From assembly GCA_005879255.1 (NCBI GenBank), contig VBKY01000331.1, forward strand, positions 1-12,906: a stretch of 12,906 bases of DNA, written 5' to 3'. Under the pieces are notes generated by a model. It worked only from the letters and a program-made list of their open reading frames with translations, was not told the origin of the DNA and searched no databases. Made by a program: the position numbers and the translations under genes. Below are positions 1 through 6,786 of this stretch, one piece after another. The stretch is from Deltaproteobacteria bacterium (GTDB taxonomy: Bacteria > Desulfobacterota_B > Binatia > UBA9968). The stretch's first letter is position 1, and the number at the start of each line of letters is the position of its first letter.

Positions 1-264
1 AACTTAGGCGACACGCACGCGCTCTTTGAAACAGTCCATGGTAGCGCGCCGGACATCAAAGGCAAAAATATCGCCAATCCGACGGCGATGATTCAGGCGA
101 CCGTGATGATGCTCGATCACATCTCCGAAAGGCCGGCGGCCAAGCGAATCTCCGCTGCACTGGAAAAGGTTTTGACCGAAGGTGCAATCAGGACTCCGGA
201 TCTGGGCGGGAAAGCGACGACGAAAAAATTCGCCGAAGCGATTATTCGGGAGATCGAGAAATAG
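1..264 (+). CDS. Isocitrate/isopropylmalate dehydrogenase family, C-terminal fragment
   Basis: This is the last 87 codons of a gene that begins before the window; frame 1 is open from base 1 to the TAG at 262-264. The visible part contains the family signature HGSAPDIKGKNIANPTA (residues about 15-31 of the fragment) and the C-terminal segment RTPDLGGKATT. Both are typical of NAD(P)-dependent beta-decarboxylating dehydrogenases, which oxidise isocitrate or 3-isopropylmalate in the cytoplasm using a divalent metal. The HGSAPDI loop contributes to the nucleotide pocket in this family. The fragment cannot separate the isocitrate from the isopropylmalate or related tartrate/malate enzymes. The RTPDLGGKATT tail is slightly more like NAD-isocitrate dehydrogenases. 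It has no obvious link to the genes that follow, and a repeat-filled gap comes after it. Confidence 0.9.
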   Translation, partial: NLGDTHALFETVHGSAPDIKGKNIANPTAMIQATVMMLDHISERPAAKRISAALEKVLTEGAIRTPDLGGKATTKKFAEAIIREIEK

Positions 265-308
265 GCGGATGTGTGTTGGCGGTTGGATGTGTCGGAGTTC
301 CCACCGCG

Positions 309-328
309 GATCCGTCAAAGGACGGATC
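309..328. repeat. Perfect 8-bp stem hairpin after the dehydrogenase gene
   Basis: GATCCGTC (309-316) and GACGGATC (321-328) are perfect inverted copies around an AAAG loop, 45 bases after the dehydrogenase stop. There is no following T-tract, so this is at best a weak or factor-dependent terminator. It could equally be part of a dispersed repeat. Confidence 0.5.
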
Positions 329-344
329 AGCCACAACTTTCAAG

Positions 345-397
345 GCTGAGACGCTGAGGACGCAGAGTAAGAAAAATATTTTCGCTTCGATCTCTGC
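345..397. repeat. Dispersed intergenic repeat of the GAGACGCTGAGGACGCAGAG type
   Basis: The purine-rich, roughly 10-base periodic string GAGACGCTGAGGACGCAGAG, followed by an AT-rich centre and CTCTGC (392-397), resembles a hairpin repeat scattered between genes in many environmental bacterial genomes. GCAGAG (362-367) pairs with CTCTGC (392-397), and the near-palindrome GAAAAATATTTTC lies between them. No function is known to me. It is recognised by type and not by a database match. Confidence 0.45.
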
Positions 398-449
398 ACT
401 TGTGTGGTGAATGGGTTCCGTCCCCCGAATTCTAACCGCTACTTCCAAT

Positions 450-512
450 ACTCCATCATTCCATTACTTCACCACTCCAATTGAACTGGAGTAATGGAAT
501 CGTGGAGTGATG
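450..512. repeat. Imperfect inverted repeat, CCATCAYTCCATTACTCCA type
   Basis: The left arm (about 454-483, beginning CCATCATTCCATTAC) and right arm (about 484-513, ending GTGGAGTGATGG) are reverse complements at about 22 of 30 positions by manual alignment. Together they form a long imperfect hairpin centred near 483. The arms are built from the short words CCATTAC, CCATCA and ACTCCA in shuffled order, which suggests an internally repetitive element. It lies between the convergent dehydrogenase and M24 genes and could act as a bidirectional termination or mRNA-end structure. With the two elements upstream of it, it accounts for most of the 297-base gap at 265-561; I see nothing coding there. 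Confidence 0.6.
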
Positions 513-561
513 GGACAAATCAGCGGACGCCGCAACCTAAAATATCACTGGAGAATGTGAT

Positions 562-1716
562 TTATCCGCCGCACGTCACCCATTCTCTCGGATAGGCATT
601 CAGACTCTCGCAGCCGTTTTTCTTCACTACCAGCGTCTCGCCGAATTGCAGGCCCATAGTTTCATTTTCGGTCATCAGATTGGGCTGGATGACGATGACC
701 ATGTTCTCGCGGAAAGCTATTTCTTTGGAGTCGTGGCGTTTGCGTGTCTTGGTTTGGAAAATTGGCGGGTACTGATTGACGCCGTGGACCAGATCATCGT
801 AGGTGCTGTAGCCGCGCTGGTGAATAATCTCCGCCGCCTCTTCGGCCTCCGTCGTGGTGGCGCCGTCTTTGATGACTCTCGATAAGACGTCAAATGCTTC
901 CATCGCTGCAGCGTGCATTTTCTGCCATTCCGGCGTCGGCCCTTCGCCGATCGAGAAAGTCCGATGAATCTGGCCGCTATAACCAGAGTAGGCGCCGCTG
1001 ATCTCGGTGATCAACGCGTCGCCTTTTTGTAACTTGCGACGGGAATGAAATTGGGACGGGACGGGAAAGTCGGGATCGCGCATCGGCATACTGCTCATGA
1101 AGTGAATGCCGGCATAGCCGCCGGCTTTGAGGTAGACCGGCTCGATGATCGCGGGTAGTTCGTCCTCGCGCAAACCTACCTTCAAGTTTTCGGCTAGCGC
1201 CTGAACGGATTGATCCGTTAGCTTCGATGCCAAGCGGATGCGTTCGATTTCCTCCGCGCTTCTGACGGCACGCATCATGCGCAACTTGCCGCCGAGATCG
1301 ATAAATGACGCTCCGGGATAGCTCTCGCGCAGCTTGTGATAGACCTGATAGGAAATCGAGCCGACCAGGCCGAGCCTTTTCGACTCGAGTCCGCGCTCGC
1401 GCACCAGATCGACGACGCTGTCCGTCGTATTCGCGCCCGCCCATCGGACGTCTGTGATCCACGACATGACGCGAGCCATCGGATAGTGATTGAAGAGCTG
1501 CATCAAGATGACGGGCTCACTCCCCGTTTGCATGAGCAAATAGGCCTCGCGACTGCTCGGCCAGTCGCTGAGCCAATAGATGTCGGAGGCGTAGCGTCCG
1601 CTGCCATAGAAAAGTATCGCATCGACGCCTTCTTGTTCGATCAACCGGTAAACCGCCTTGTGCCGTCTTTCGATTTCATCATCTGAAAACGTTGGATAGT
1701 CGGCGCGTTGCCGCAT
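562..1716 (-). CDS. Creatinase/aminopeptidase P fold (M24) protein with degenerate metal site
   Basis: The product is a 384-residue cytoplasmic protein with the two-domain layout of M24 proteins: an N-terminal creatinase-like domain (about 15-140) and a pita-bread domain (about 150-384). Relatives are Xaa-Pro peptidases, which use two metals, and creatinase, which uses none. The ATG at 1716-1714 was chosen because AGGAGGGAA sits just before it (minus strand); the frame continues upstream to 1842 but that part is not family-like. At the canonical metal-ligand positions I read E238 and Q249 (normally Asp, Asp), H311 (kept), Q344 (normally Glu) and G359 (normally Glu). GYSGQIHRTF at 245-254 replaces the usual GYxxDxxRTF. 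It is therefore probably not a metallopeptidase and is more likely a metal-independent C-N hydrolase of creatinase type. The substrate is unknown. It is divergent from the methyltransferase genes and has no partner on its own strand within 1.9 kb. Confidence 0.85.
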   Translation of the reverse strand: MRQRADYPTFSDDEIERRHKAVYRLIEQEGVDAILFYGSGRYASDIYWLSDWPSSREAYLLMQTGSEPVILMQLFNHYPMARVMSWITDVRWAGANTTDSVVDLVRERGLESKRLGLVGSISYQVYHKLRESYPGASFIDLGGKLRMMRAVRSAEEIERIRLASKLTDQSVQALAENLKVGLREDELPAIIEPVYLKAGGYAGIHFMSSMPMRDPDFPVPSQFHSRRKLQKGDALITEISGAYSGYSGQIHRTFSIGEGPTPEWQKMHAAAMEAFDVLSRVIKDGATTTEAEEAAEIIHQRGYSTYDDLVHGVNQYPPIFQTKTRKRHDSKEIAFRENMVIVIQPNLMTENETMGLQFGETLVVKKNGCESLNAYPREWVTCGG

Positions 1717-1935
1717 TTGAATTCCCTCCTGAGCAAGTGTCGGTGAGTGAGCCGTCAAAAGCGCGCGAGAATTGCCGGTGCAATTCGTCTCGTCGTCTCT
1801 ATCATCGAAGGAGTCGACGGCGCAACTCATCGGCCGCGGCATGCTCGGTATTCCACTCGCGCGTTCCTGGACATTTTTTTCGCCGCATGCGACTCTCGAA
1901 AGAGTATTTCACTAAACTAAATTTGGGGAGGCGAC
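1717..1935. other. Intergenic region between divergent M24 and methyltransferase genes
   Basis: This 219-base region must carry the promoters of both divergent genes. I could not pick a convincing -35/-10 pair for either. TAAACT at 1913-1918 is a possible weak -10 for the methyltransferase genes, but nothing resembling a -35 sits 17 bases upstream. The minus strand stays open through most of the region in the M24 frame, but the residues encoded there do not look like the M24 family. Confidence 0.4.
1925..1931 (+). promoter_or_regulatory. Ribosome binding site of the first methyltransferase gene
   Basis: GGGGAGG is separated by four bases (CGAC) from the ATG at 1936. It fixes the start of the signal-peptide-bearing form of the protein. 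Confidence 0.75.
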
Positions 1936-2745
1936 ATGAATCGATCATCGGTTTTGAGTCGATCGGTAATTTCAATTGTTTTTTCGCTGTGGATTGCTGC
2001 AAACCTCATGGCGGCGCAGCCGGCGAAAGAATATCAGCCGCAAGTCGGGCAGGAAGGAAAAGACGTTATCTGGGTACCGACGCCGCAAGCACTGGTGGAC
2101 AAGATGCTCGACATCGCGAAAGTAACGCCGAAAGATTATGTGATTGATCTCGGTTCGGGCGACGGCCGCACCGTCATTACGGCGGCCAAGCGCGGAGCTA
2201 AGGCGTTGGGTATTGAATATAACCCGGATATGGTCGAGCTTTCCAAGCGAAACGCGGCAAAGGAGGGCGTTAATAATCGGGCTAGCTTTACGAAGGCCGA
2301 TCTATTCGAAAGCGATTTTTCTCAGGCGACCGTGATCACAATGTTTTTGTTGCCGGATATCAATATCAAACTTCGTCCAAAAATCTTGAATCTAAAACCG
2401 GGGACGCGCATCGTTTCCAATTCGTTCACGATGGGTGACTGGACAGCGGACGAGACGGTGAGCGTGAAAGACAGTTGCGCGTCGTACTGCACCGCCCATC
2501 TCTGGATCGTGCCGGCGAGGGTCGAGGGCACGTGGCAGATGCCGCAAGGCGAGCTGATGCTGAATCAGACCTACCAAATGGTGGACGGAACACTGAAGTC
2601 CGCCAATGGTGTCGCTCCAATCACCAACGGCAAACTCAACGGCGATCAAATCACTTTCACCGCAGGCGGGACGGAATACAGTGGCCGAGTCGTCGGCAAC
2701 ACTATCGAAGGCGGCAGCTGGAAAGCGACGCGGATCAGCAAGTGA
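1936..2745 (+). CDS. Exported or membrane-anchored class I SAM-dependent methyltransferase (copy 1)
   Basis: The 269-residue product starts with a Sec-type signal or anchor: charged MNRSSVLSR, hydrophobic core about 11-25, possible cleavage after LMA (24-26). Then comes a Rossmann methyltransferase domain with motif I DLGSGDGR (71-78), the acidic ribose-binding residue E94 in GIEYNP, and LKPGTRIVSNSF (153-164). The pattern VPTP...DLGSGDGR...GIEYNP...LRP...GTRIV resembles the FAM173/ATPSCKMT-like lysine methyltransferase group, which methylates proteins; the substrate here is unknown. A CxxxC pair (C181, C185) follows, and the last 75 residues (196-269) form a Gly/Thr-rich beta domain (QMPQGELML, GTLKS, NGKLNGDQITFTAGG) of unknown role, perhaps ligand-binding. 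A clear RBS precedes the ATG. The gene is followed after 74 bases by a paralogue. An export signal on a SAM-using enzyme is unusual, and an uncleaved membrane anchor with the catalytic domain on the cytoplasmic side is the alternative. Confidence 0.85.
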   Translation: MNRSSVLSRSVISIVFSLWIAANLMAAQPAKEYQPQVGQEGKDVIWVPTPQALVDKMLDIAKVTPKDYVIDLGSGDGRTVITAAKRGAKALGIEYNPDMVELSKRNAAKEGVNNRASFTKADLFESDFSQATVITMFLLPDINIKLRPKILNLKPGTRIVSNSFTMGDWTADETVSVKDSCASYCTAHLWIVPARVEGTWQMPQGELMLNQTYQMVDGTLKSANGVAPITNGKLNGDQITFTAGGTEYSGRVVGNTIEGGSWKATRISK

Positions 2746-2819
2746 ATTCATCCGCGCGGCACCTTCTTGGCCACGTGACCGGATTAGACCGTTTACACCT
2801 AACCAGGCAAAAGTTCGTC

Positions 2820-3644
2820 TTGCACCTTTTACGCCGGTCAATTGTCGTTTTGTCCTTTGTCTCGCTGATCCTGCCGATCACGGCATACGCCGGAGCAGCG
2901 AAAGAGGAATATTTGCCCAAGGTCGGGCAGCCGGGCAAGGATGTGGTTTGGGTGCCCAATCCGGCGGTCATGGTCGCAAAGCTTCTCGACATGGCAAAGG
3001 TGACGCCGAAGGATTACGTCGTCGACCTCGGTTCGGGTGACGGGCGTAACGTGATCGCCGCCGCCAAGCGCGGCGCGCGCGCCCATGGCATCGAATACAA
3101 TCCGGACTTGGTCGAGATGTCCAGGAAACGGGCCGTAAAGGAAGGCGTCAGTGATCGGGCGACGTTTGAAAAGGACGATATCTTCAAAAGCAACTTCTCG
3201 AAAGCGACCGTCGTCATCCTGTTTCTCTTGCCCGAGATGAATGTCAAGCTGCGGCCAAAACTTCTCGACCTCAAGCCGGGGACTCGCATCGTCGCGAATA
3301 CCTTTGCCATCGGTGATTGGATGGCGGATGAAACAGTGATCGCCGCCGATAACTGCGAACACTGGTGCACCGGCCGGCTGTGGATTGTGCCGGCGAAAGT
3401 GGCCGGGCCTTGGGAGCTGCCCCAAGGCGAGCTGACAGTCAAACAAAACTACCAGACGTTTTCGGGCACGCTAAAGAGCGATCATGGGACGATGCCGGTC
3501 ACAGGGCGATTACGCGGCGATCAGATTGTTTTCAGCAGTGGCGGCACGCAATATACCGGTACCGTCAATGGCAACACGATTGACGGGTTTGCCCGAACGT
3601 CGGGGACCGACAGCAAATTTCGCGCAGCACGGAGAGGCAAATAA
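2820..3644 (+). CDS. Exported or membrane-anchored class I SAM-dependent methyltransferase (copy 2)
   Basis: A tandem paralogue of the preceding gene, about two thirds identical by eye along the mature part, with all the same features: hydrophobic leader ending ITAYA (20-24), DLGSGDGR (69-76), E92 in GIEYNP, CxxxC (C179, C183) and the C-terminal beta domain (196-274). No ATG precedes the conserved region in this frame. I chose TTG at 2820 because the resulting leader aligns residue by residue with copy 1 and gives a similar length (274 against 269). GTG at 2775 is the alternative and would lengthen the n-region by 15 residues. No strong RBS is present at either; AGG at 2805-2807 is 12 bases before the TTG. 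The frame is open back to 2475, but that part overlaps copy 1 in another frame and is not coding. The C-terminal tail ends in a basic stretch (KFRAARRGK) unlike copy 1. Both copies are probably co-transcribed. Confidence 0.82.
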   Translation: MHLLRRSIVVLSFVSLILPITAYAGAAKEEYLPKVGQPGKDVVWVPNPAVMVAKLLDMAKVTPKDYVVDLGSGDGRNVIAAAKRGARAHGIEYNPDLVEMSRKRAVKEGVSDRATFEKDDIFKSNFSKATVVILFLLPEMNVKLRPKLLDLKPGTRIVANTFAIGDWMADETVIAADNCEHWCTGRLWIVPAKVAGPWELPQGELTVKQNYQTFSGTLKSDHGTMPVTGRLRGDQIVFSSGGTQYTGTVNGNTIDGFARTSGTDSKFRAARRGK

Positions 3645-3656
3645 CACGGGCGCATT

Positions 3657-3693
3657 AAAAAAGGCGAGGCGCCATCGGCGCTCGCCCCTTTTT
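3657..3693. terminator. Bidirectional intrinsic terminator between convergent genes
   Basis: GGCGAGGCGCC (3663-3673) and GGCGCTCGCC (3677-3686) form a GC-rich stem with a three-base loop and one bulge. It is followed by CCTTTTT on the plus strand and preceded by A6, which gives a U-tract on the minus strand. It sits 18 bases after the stop of methyltransferase copy 2 and 22 bases beyond the stop of the minus-strand amidohydrolase, so it can end both transcripts. Confidence 0.88.
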
Positions 3694-3715
3694 ATCAAGT
3701 ATTTGACTGGTGACC

Positions 3716-4711
3716 TTAGATTCTCAGCAGGCGCTTTGCGTTTCCTTCCAGCATCAGCATTTGATCCGCTTCGGATATGTCGAGCTGCTCGATTTTTTTC
3801 GCGGCGTCCCAATCCCCTAGATCATAGGGATAGTCGGTGCCGACCATGATGTGATCAACGCCGCCCAACCCTATCAGATATTTGATCGTATCGAGTCGGT
3901 AGATCATGTCATCATAGTAGATATTTTTTAGATATGCGCTGGGGGCCATTTTTGCTTTTGCTGCACGCGGGCCGGCGCGGACTTGCCAGCCGCGGTCAAA
4001 CCGACCGAGGTGGTAGGGGAAGAAACCACCGCCGTGAAGAATGCATAGCTTTAAGTTAGGAAAACGATCGAATACGCCGCTATAGGCCATGAAACCGAAA
4101 CAAAGCGCACTGTCCGCCGGGTTGCCGCAGATTAACTTAAGCCCGTAGGGATTCATCTTGTCGGCGCCGGCGACGTCTTCGGGATGCATCACCACCATCA
4201 CGTCGAGCTCTTGCGCCTTGGCCCAGAATGGGTCGAAATCTTCTGTGCCGTAGTAGTTACCGTTGACGTTAGTGCCGATGTAACCGCCGCGGAAGTTGAG
4301 ATCGCGCACGGCGCGCTCGAGGACTCTGGCCGCGCGCACTGGCTCCTGCAGCGGCACTGACGCCATGCCAATGAAGCGGTCCGGATATCGTTTGACCAGC
4401 TCATTGATGCCTTCGTTGTAAACGTTACACCAGTTTTCGCCTTGTTCGCCGGTGAGCCTGTAGCCGAGCGTAGCTGTGTGCGCTTCCAGCGCCGCCATGG
4501 CGAGTTTCGAATCCGACATCATTTTAAGTCGCTCATCGATGGCCGGCAGTTCCGGGTGCAGCACGAACGGCGGACCGCCGGCAAAGGAGAGTGACTTTTG
4601 GCCGCCTTTTTCGGCAAATTCGACGCCCAGGTGCTTGCCGTTTTTCTTCGCTTCTTCCAACAGGCTGTTCGGCACATAATGATGGTGAACATCGATGGCA
4701 CAGACTTTCAT
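3716..4711 (-). CDS. Amidohydrolase family 2 (ACMSD-like) hydrolase/decarboxylase
   Basis: The product is a 331-residue cytoplasmic TIM-barrel protein of the amidohydrolase-2 family, which includes 2-amino-3-carboxymuconate semialdehyde decarboxylase, gamma-resorcylate decarboxylase and related zinc enzymes that remove carboxyl groups or hydrolyse ring products. The metal site looks complete: DVHHH at 7-11 (H9, H11), H176 in MHPED, H226 in LHGGG and D293 in GTDYPY. Length is typical for the family. The ATG at 4711 follows GAAAGGA on the minus strand. The gene is 120 bases downstream of a second amidohydrolase of a different family on the same strand, with a hairpin repeat between them. The pair may act in sequence on a carboxylate imported by the Tct system; the substrate cannot be read from the sequence. 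Confidence 0.87.
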   Translation of the reverse strand: MKVCAIDVHHHYVPNSLLEEAKKNGKHLGVEFAEKGGQKSLSFAGGPPFVLHPELPAIDERLKMMSDSKLAMAALEAHTATLGYRLTGEQGENWCNVYNEGINELVKRYPDRFIGMASVPLQEPVRAARVLERAVRDLNFRGGYIGTNVNGNYYGTEDFDPFWAKAQELDVMVVMHPEDVAGADKMNPYGLKLICGNPADSALCFGFMAYSGVFDRFPNLKLCILHGGGFFPYHLGRFDRGWQVRAGPRAAKAKMAPSAYLKNIYYDDMIYRLDTIKYLIGLGGVDHIMVGTDYPYDLGDWDAAKKIEQLDISEADQMLMLEGNAKRLLRI

Positions 4712-4750
4712 GTCAATCCTTTCTAGTAATCAAGATCGTTTCGTCTCGCC

Positions 4751-4792
4751 CTCACCCTGCCCTCTCTCCCAGTGGGAGAGGGTTAGGGTGAG
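4751..4792. repeat. Interspersed hairpin repeat (CTCACCCTNNCCCTCTCCCA type)
   Basis: CTCACCCT (4751-4758) and CTCTCCCA (4764-4771) are matched by TGGGAGAG (4773-4780) and AGGGTGAG (4785-4792), giving a long near-perfect hairpin with a one-base centre. This resembles a dispersed repeat found between genes in many proteobacterial genomes. Between the two amidohydrolase genes it could attenuate read-through or stabilise the 3' end of the upstream message. Confidence 0.8.
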
Positions 4793-4831
4793 AGGAGTGA
4801 TGATGTGGACGGAAGTGTGTTGATGCAGGTT

Positions 4832-6499
4832 CTAGTTCACTACGCACAACTGGTGGCGGCGCACCTTGCCGGGGAAGACATCGTTGCACTGGCCGTCTTC
4901 CACCACGGTTGCGCCGTTAACGACGACCGCCTTGATTCCTGGAGGATGGCGGCGCACTTCCTGCGCATCAACCGTATCGGGCAACTTCTTGCTGACCAGA
5001 TCATCGATCTTATCGGCGTCGAATACCGTAACATCAGCCGGCATGCCTTCTTTCAGGACGCCGCGATTGAGACGGAGCCTTTGTGCCGCAAAGCCGGTTA
5101 TTTTGTGCACCGCCTGTTCTAGGCTGAACAGATTTTTCTCGCGCCGCCAATAACCGAGCACTCGAGTCGGCGCGCCGTGCCAGAAGAAACGATCCAAGTG
5201 CGCCCCTACGTCGGTGCCGATGAGGCTGGTGTCGGACTTGATCATTTCTGCGAGCAATTCCGGATGAGCATTGGCGAGACCGTGATAGAGGAGCTGGGAA
5301 TTCAGATCGTCTTCCAGCCAGGTGTCGAAGAAAGCATCCACCGGCGCCTTTTCCGTGAGACGCGCGATCTCCTCAACAGTCTTACCTTCCAACTTCTTCA
5401 GCTCAGGTTTTTCTACATGCTCAAATACGACGCGACCCCAACCCTGCCATTCGGGAAATTCGAGCTTTCCTTGGCAGGCGACGCGCTCCTGCTCGAGCTT
5501 TCTTCTGATTTCTTTATCCTTGAGCTGACTCCGCAGGTCGCCGGCGTTCTTGATCGTTTCCCAGGTCGGCAGGCCGTTGAAAATGAAACTATCATCAAGG
5601 TTGAAGCGGCGAATATGCTGGTAGGGGATGACGACGCCGTAAAGCTGCTGGCCACGTCGCTGTGCGTCTTCCATGTATTTGATCGACTTCATGCCATTGT
5701 CTTTTTGACCGGCGCGCACGCGGAACTCATTGCCGATCTGCAGCCCATGAATTTTCGTGAGCATCTCCGGCACCCCGGATTCCGGCTGGAGCAGCATCTG
5801 GAAACCGTTGAACTGGAAGCAGCCGTTGTATTCGTCGGTGACGTTGGCAAGTTCGATGATTTCCTGGTGGGTGGCGAACGTGCTCGGCGTACCGGCATGA
5901 ATCGCAGGTCCGCCGCGCGGGCTAGTGGAAAATCCGATGGCACCAAGCTCCATGCCTTCTCGAACCAATTTTTTCATGGCATCGAGCTCTTCGGCAGTCG
6001 CTTCACGTCCATAAGCGGCTTCACCCATAACCGTCAAACGCACCGGAGAGTGCGGCATAAGCGGCAGGACGTTGATGGCGACCTTACCTTCGAGATAGTT
6101 CAGATATTCGCCGAACGTGTTCCACTTCCAATCCTTGTCGTCAACGTACTTGTCCAGGACGCGCCTGAGATATTGCACCAGAACTTGGCGCGGCTCGGGC
6201 TTTGGCGGCACAGGAGAGCAGGAAGCGCCGCAGTCGCCGATGACGATGCTCGTTACACCATAATTCACCACGGGGTTGCCGTTGGGGTACTGCACGACAA
6301 AGGCGTCCATATGTGTGTGCGAGTCAATAAAGCCCGGCGCTACGACATGTCCCTTGGCGTCGATTTCTTTTTTACCGGCTCCAAGATTTTTGCCGATTGC
6401 GGCAATCTTTTCACCATTGACGGCGACGTCCGCCTGAAATCCCGGGCTTCCGGTTCCATCGATCACTGTCCCGTTCTTGATGAGTAAGTCGTGAGCCAT
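4832..6499 (-). CDS. Amidohydrolase family 3 (D-aminoacylase-like) with altered metal site
   Basis: The 555-residue cytoplasmic protein has the composite beta-sandwich plus TIM-barrel layout of N-acyl-D-amino-acid deacylases: DLLIKNGTVIDGTG (4-17), PGFIDSHTHMD (55-65), IGDCGASCSP (87-96) and, near the C terminus, LIGTDVGAHLD (426-436) and GMPADVTVFD (485-494). H61, H63, C90 and D430 match the HxH, cysteine bridge and catalytic aspartate of D-aminoacylase. The two barrel histidines expected in an xSHxR and an ISHHK motif are not found. The matching stretches read GCFQFNGFQ (226-234) and FRVRAGQKDNG (259-269). This points to a divergent subfamily of unknown substrate and possibly one metal. A good RBS (GGGAGGT, nine bases before the ATG) supports the start. 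It is probably the first gene of a two-gene unit with the ACMSD-like gene. Confidence 0.85.
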   Translation of the reverse strand: MAHDLLIKNGTVIDGTGSPGFQADVAVNGEKIAAIGKNLGAGKKEIDAKGHVVAPGFIDSHTHMDAFVVQYPNGNPVVNYGVTSIVIGDCGASCSPVPPKPEPRQVLVQYLRRVLDKYVDDKDWKWNTFGEYLNYLEGKVAINVLPLMPHSPVRLTVMGEAAYGREATAEELDAMKKLVREGMELGAIGFSTSPRGGPAIHAGTPSTFATHQEIIELANVTDEYNGCFQFNGFQMLLQPESGVPEMLTKIHGLQIGNEFRVRAGQKDNGMKSIKYMEDAQRRGQQLYGVVIPYQHIRRFNLDDSFIFNGLPTWETIKNAGDLRSQLKDKEIRRKLEQERVACQGKLEFPEWQGWGRVVFEHVEKPELKKLEGKTVEEIARLTEKAPVDAFFDTWLEDDLNSQLLYHGLANAHPELLAEMIKSDTSLIGTDVGAHLDRFFWHGAPTRVLGYWRREKNLFSLEQAVHKITGFAAQRLRLNRGVLKEGMPADVTVFDADKIDDLVSKKLPDTVDAQEVRRHPPGIKAVVVNGATVVEDGQCNDVFPGKVRRHQLCVVN

Positions 6500-6536
6500 A
6501 ATCGGGTGACCTCCCTTTCGAACTTGAATCTAATTG

Positions 6537-6566
6537 CTTATCCCACTGATTACGATCCAGTGTCAA
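6537..6566 (-). promoter_or_regulatory. Candidate sigma-70 promoter for the amidohydrolase pair
   Basis: On the minus strand TTGACA (6566-6561) is a perfect -35. After an 18-base spacer comes GATAAG (6542-6537), a 4/6 match to the -10. Transcription would start near 6530, leaving a leader of about 30 bases that carries the GGGAGGT ribosome binding site. This suggests the two amidohydrolase genes can be expressed independently of tctA. Confidence 0.5.
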
Positions 6567-6690
6567 CGGCCTGAGGAAAGGTTTCGGGAGTCAGGTGTGA
6601 GTGTTGGGTTTCTGGTTTCAGGATAATGAAAAAATATCGCGTGATCTGGTAAGTCGACGGTCGCGCCGGATAAAATGAAGACCGCGATTT

Positions 6691-6762
6691 GTCGAAGGGC
6701 ACGGCATGCCGTGCCCCTCCCAATCAGTCGAAGGGCACGGCATGCCGTGCCCCTCCCAATCA
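6691..6762. repeat. Tandem pair of a 36-bp unit containing a 20-bp perfect palindrome
   Basis: The unit beginning GTCGAAGGGCACGG occurs at 6691-6726 and again, identically, at 6727-6762. Each copy holds the perfect palindrome GGGCACGGCATGCCGTGCCC (6697-6716 and 6733-6752) and ends CTCCCAATCA. The palindrome type is common as a dispersed intergenic element in environmental bacteria. Here it is doubled head to tail about 25 bases past the tctA stop, where it could act as a double terminator or message-end structure for tctA. No T-tract follows. The rest of the gap (6567-6690) holds an unremarkable GTGAGTGTTGGGTTTCTGG stretch and no coding signal. Confidence 0.9.
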
Positions 6763-6786
6763 TAAGTGGAGAATTTTAAGCGGCGC

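Noticed and set aside
2475..3644. Methyltransferase copy 2 as a 389-residue protein or a fusion with copy 1
   Set aside because: The first 115 codons overlap copy 1 in a different frame and read as Arg-rich shadow sequence; the family match begins at the leader near 2820.
5177..6487. Long plus-strand open frame of 436 codons opposite the family 3 amidohydrolase
   Set aside because: It is the antisense shadow of a gene with clear family motifs, has no recognisable domain or RBS, and its composition follows the opposite-strand codons.
6691..6762. CRISPR array
   Set aside because: Only two units, directly abutting with no spacers, and each is an internal palindrome; no cas genes nearby.
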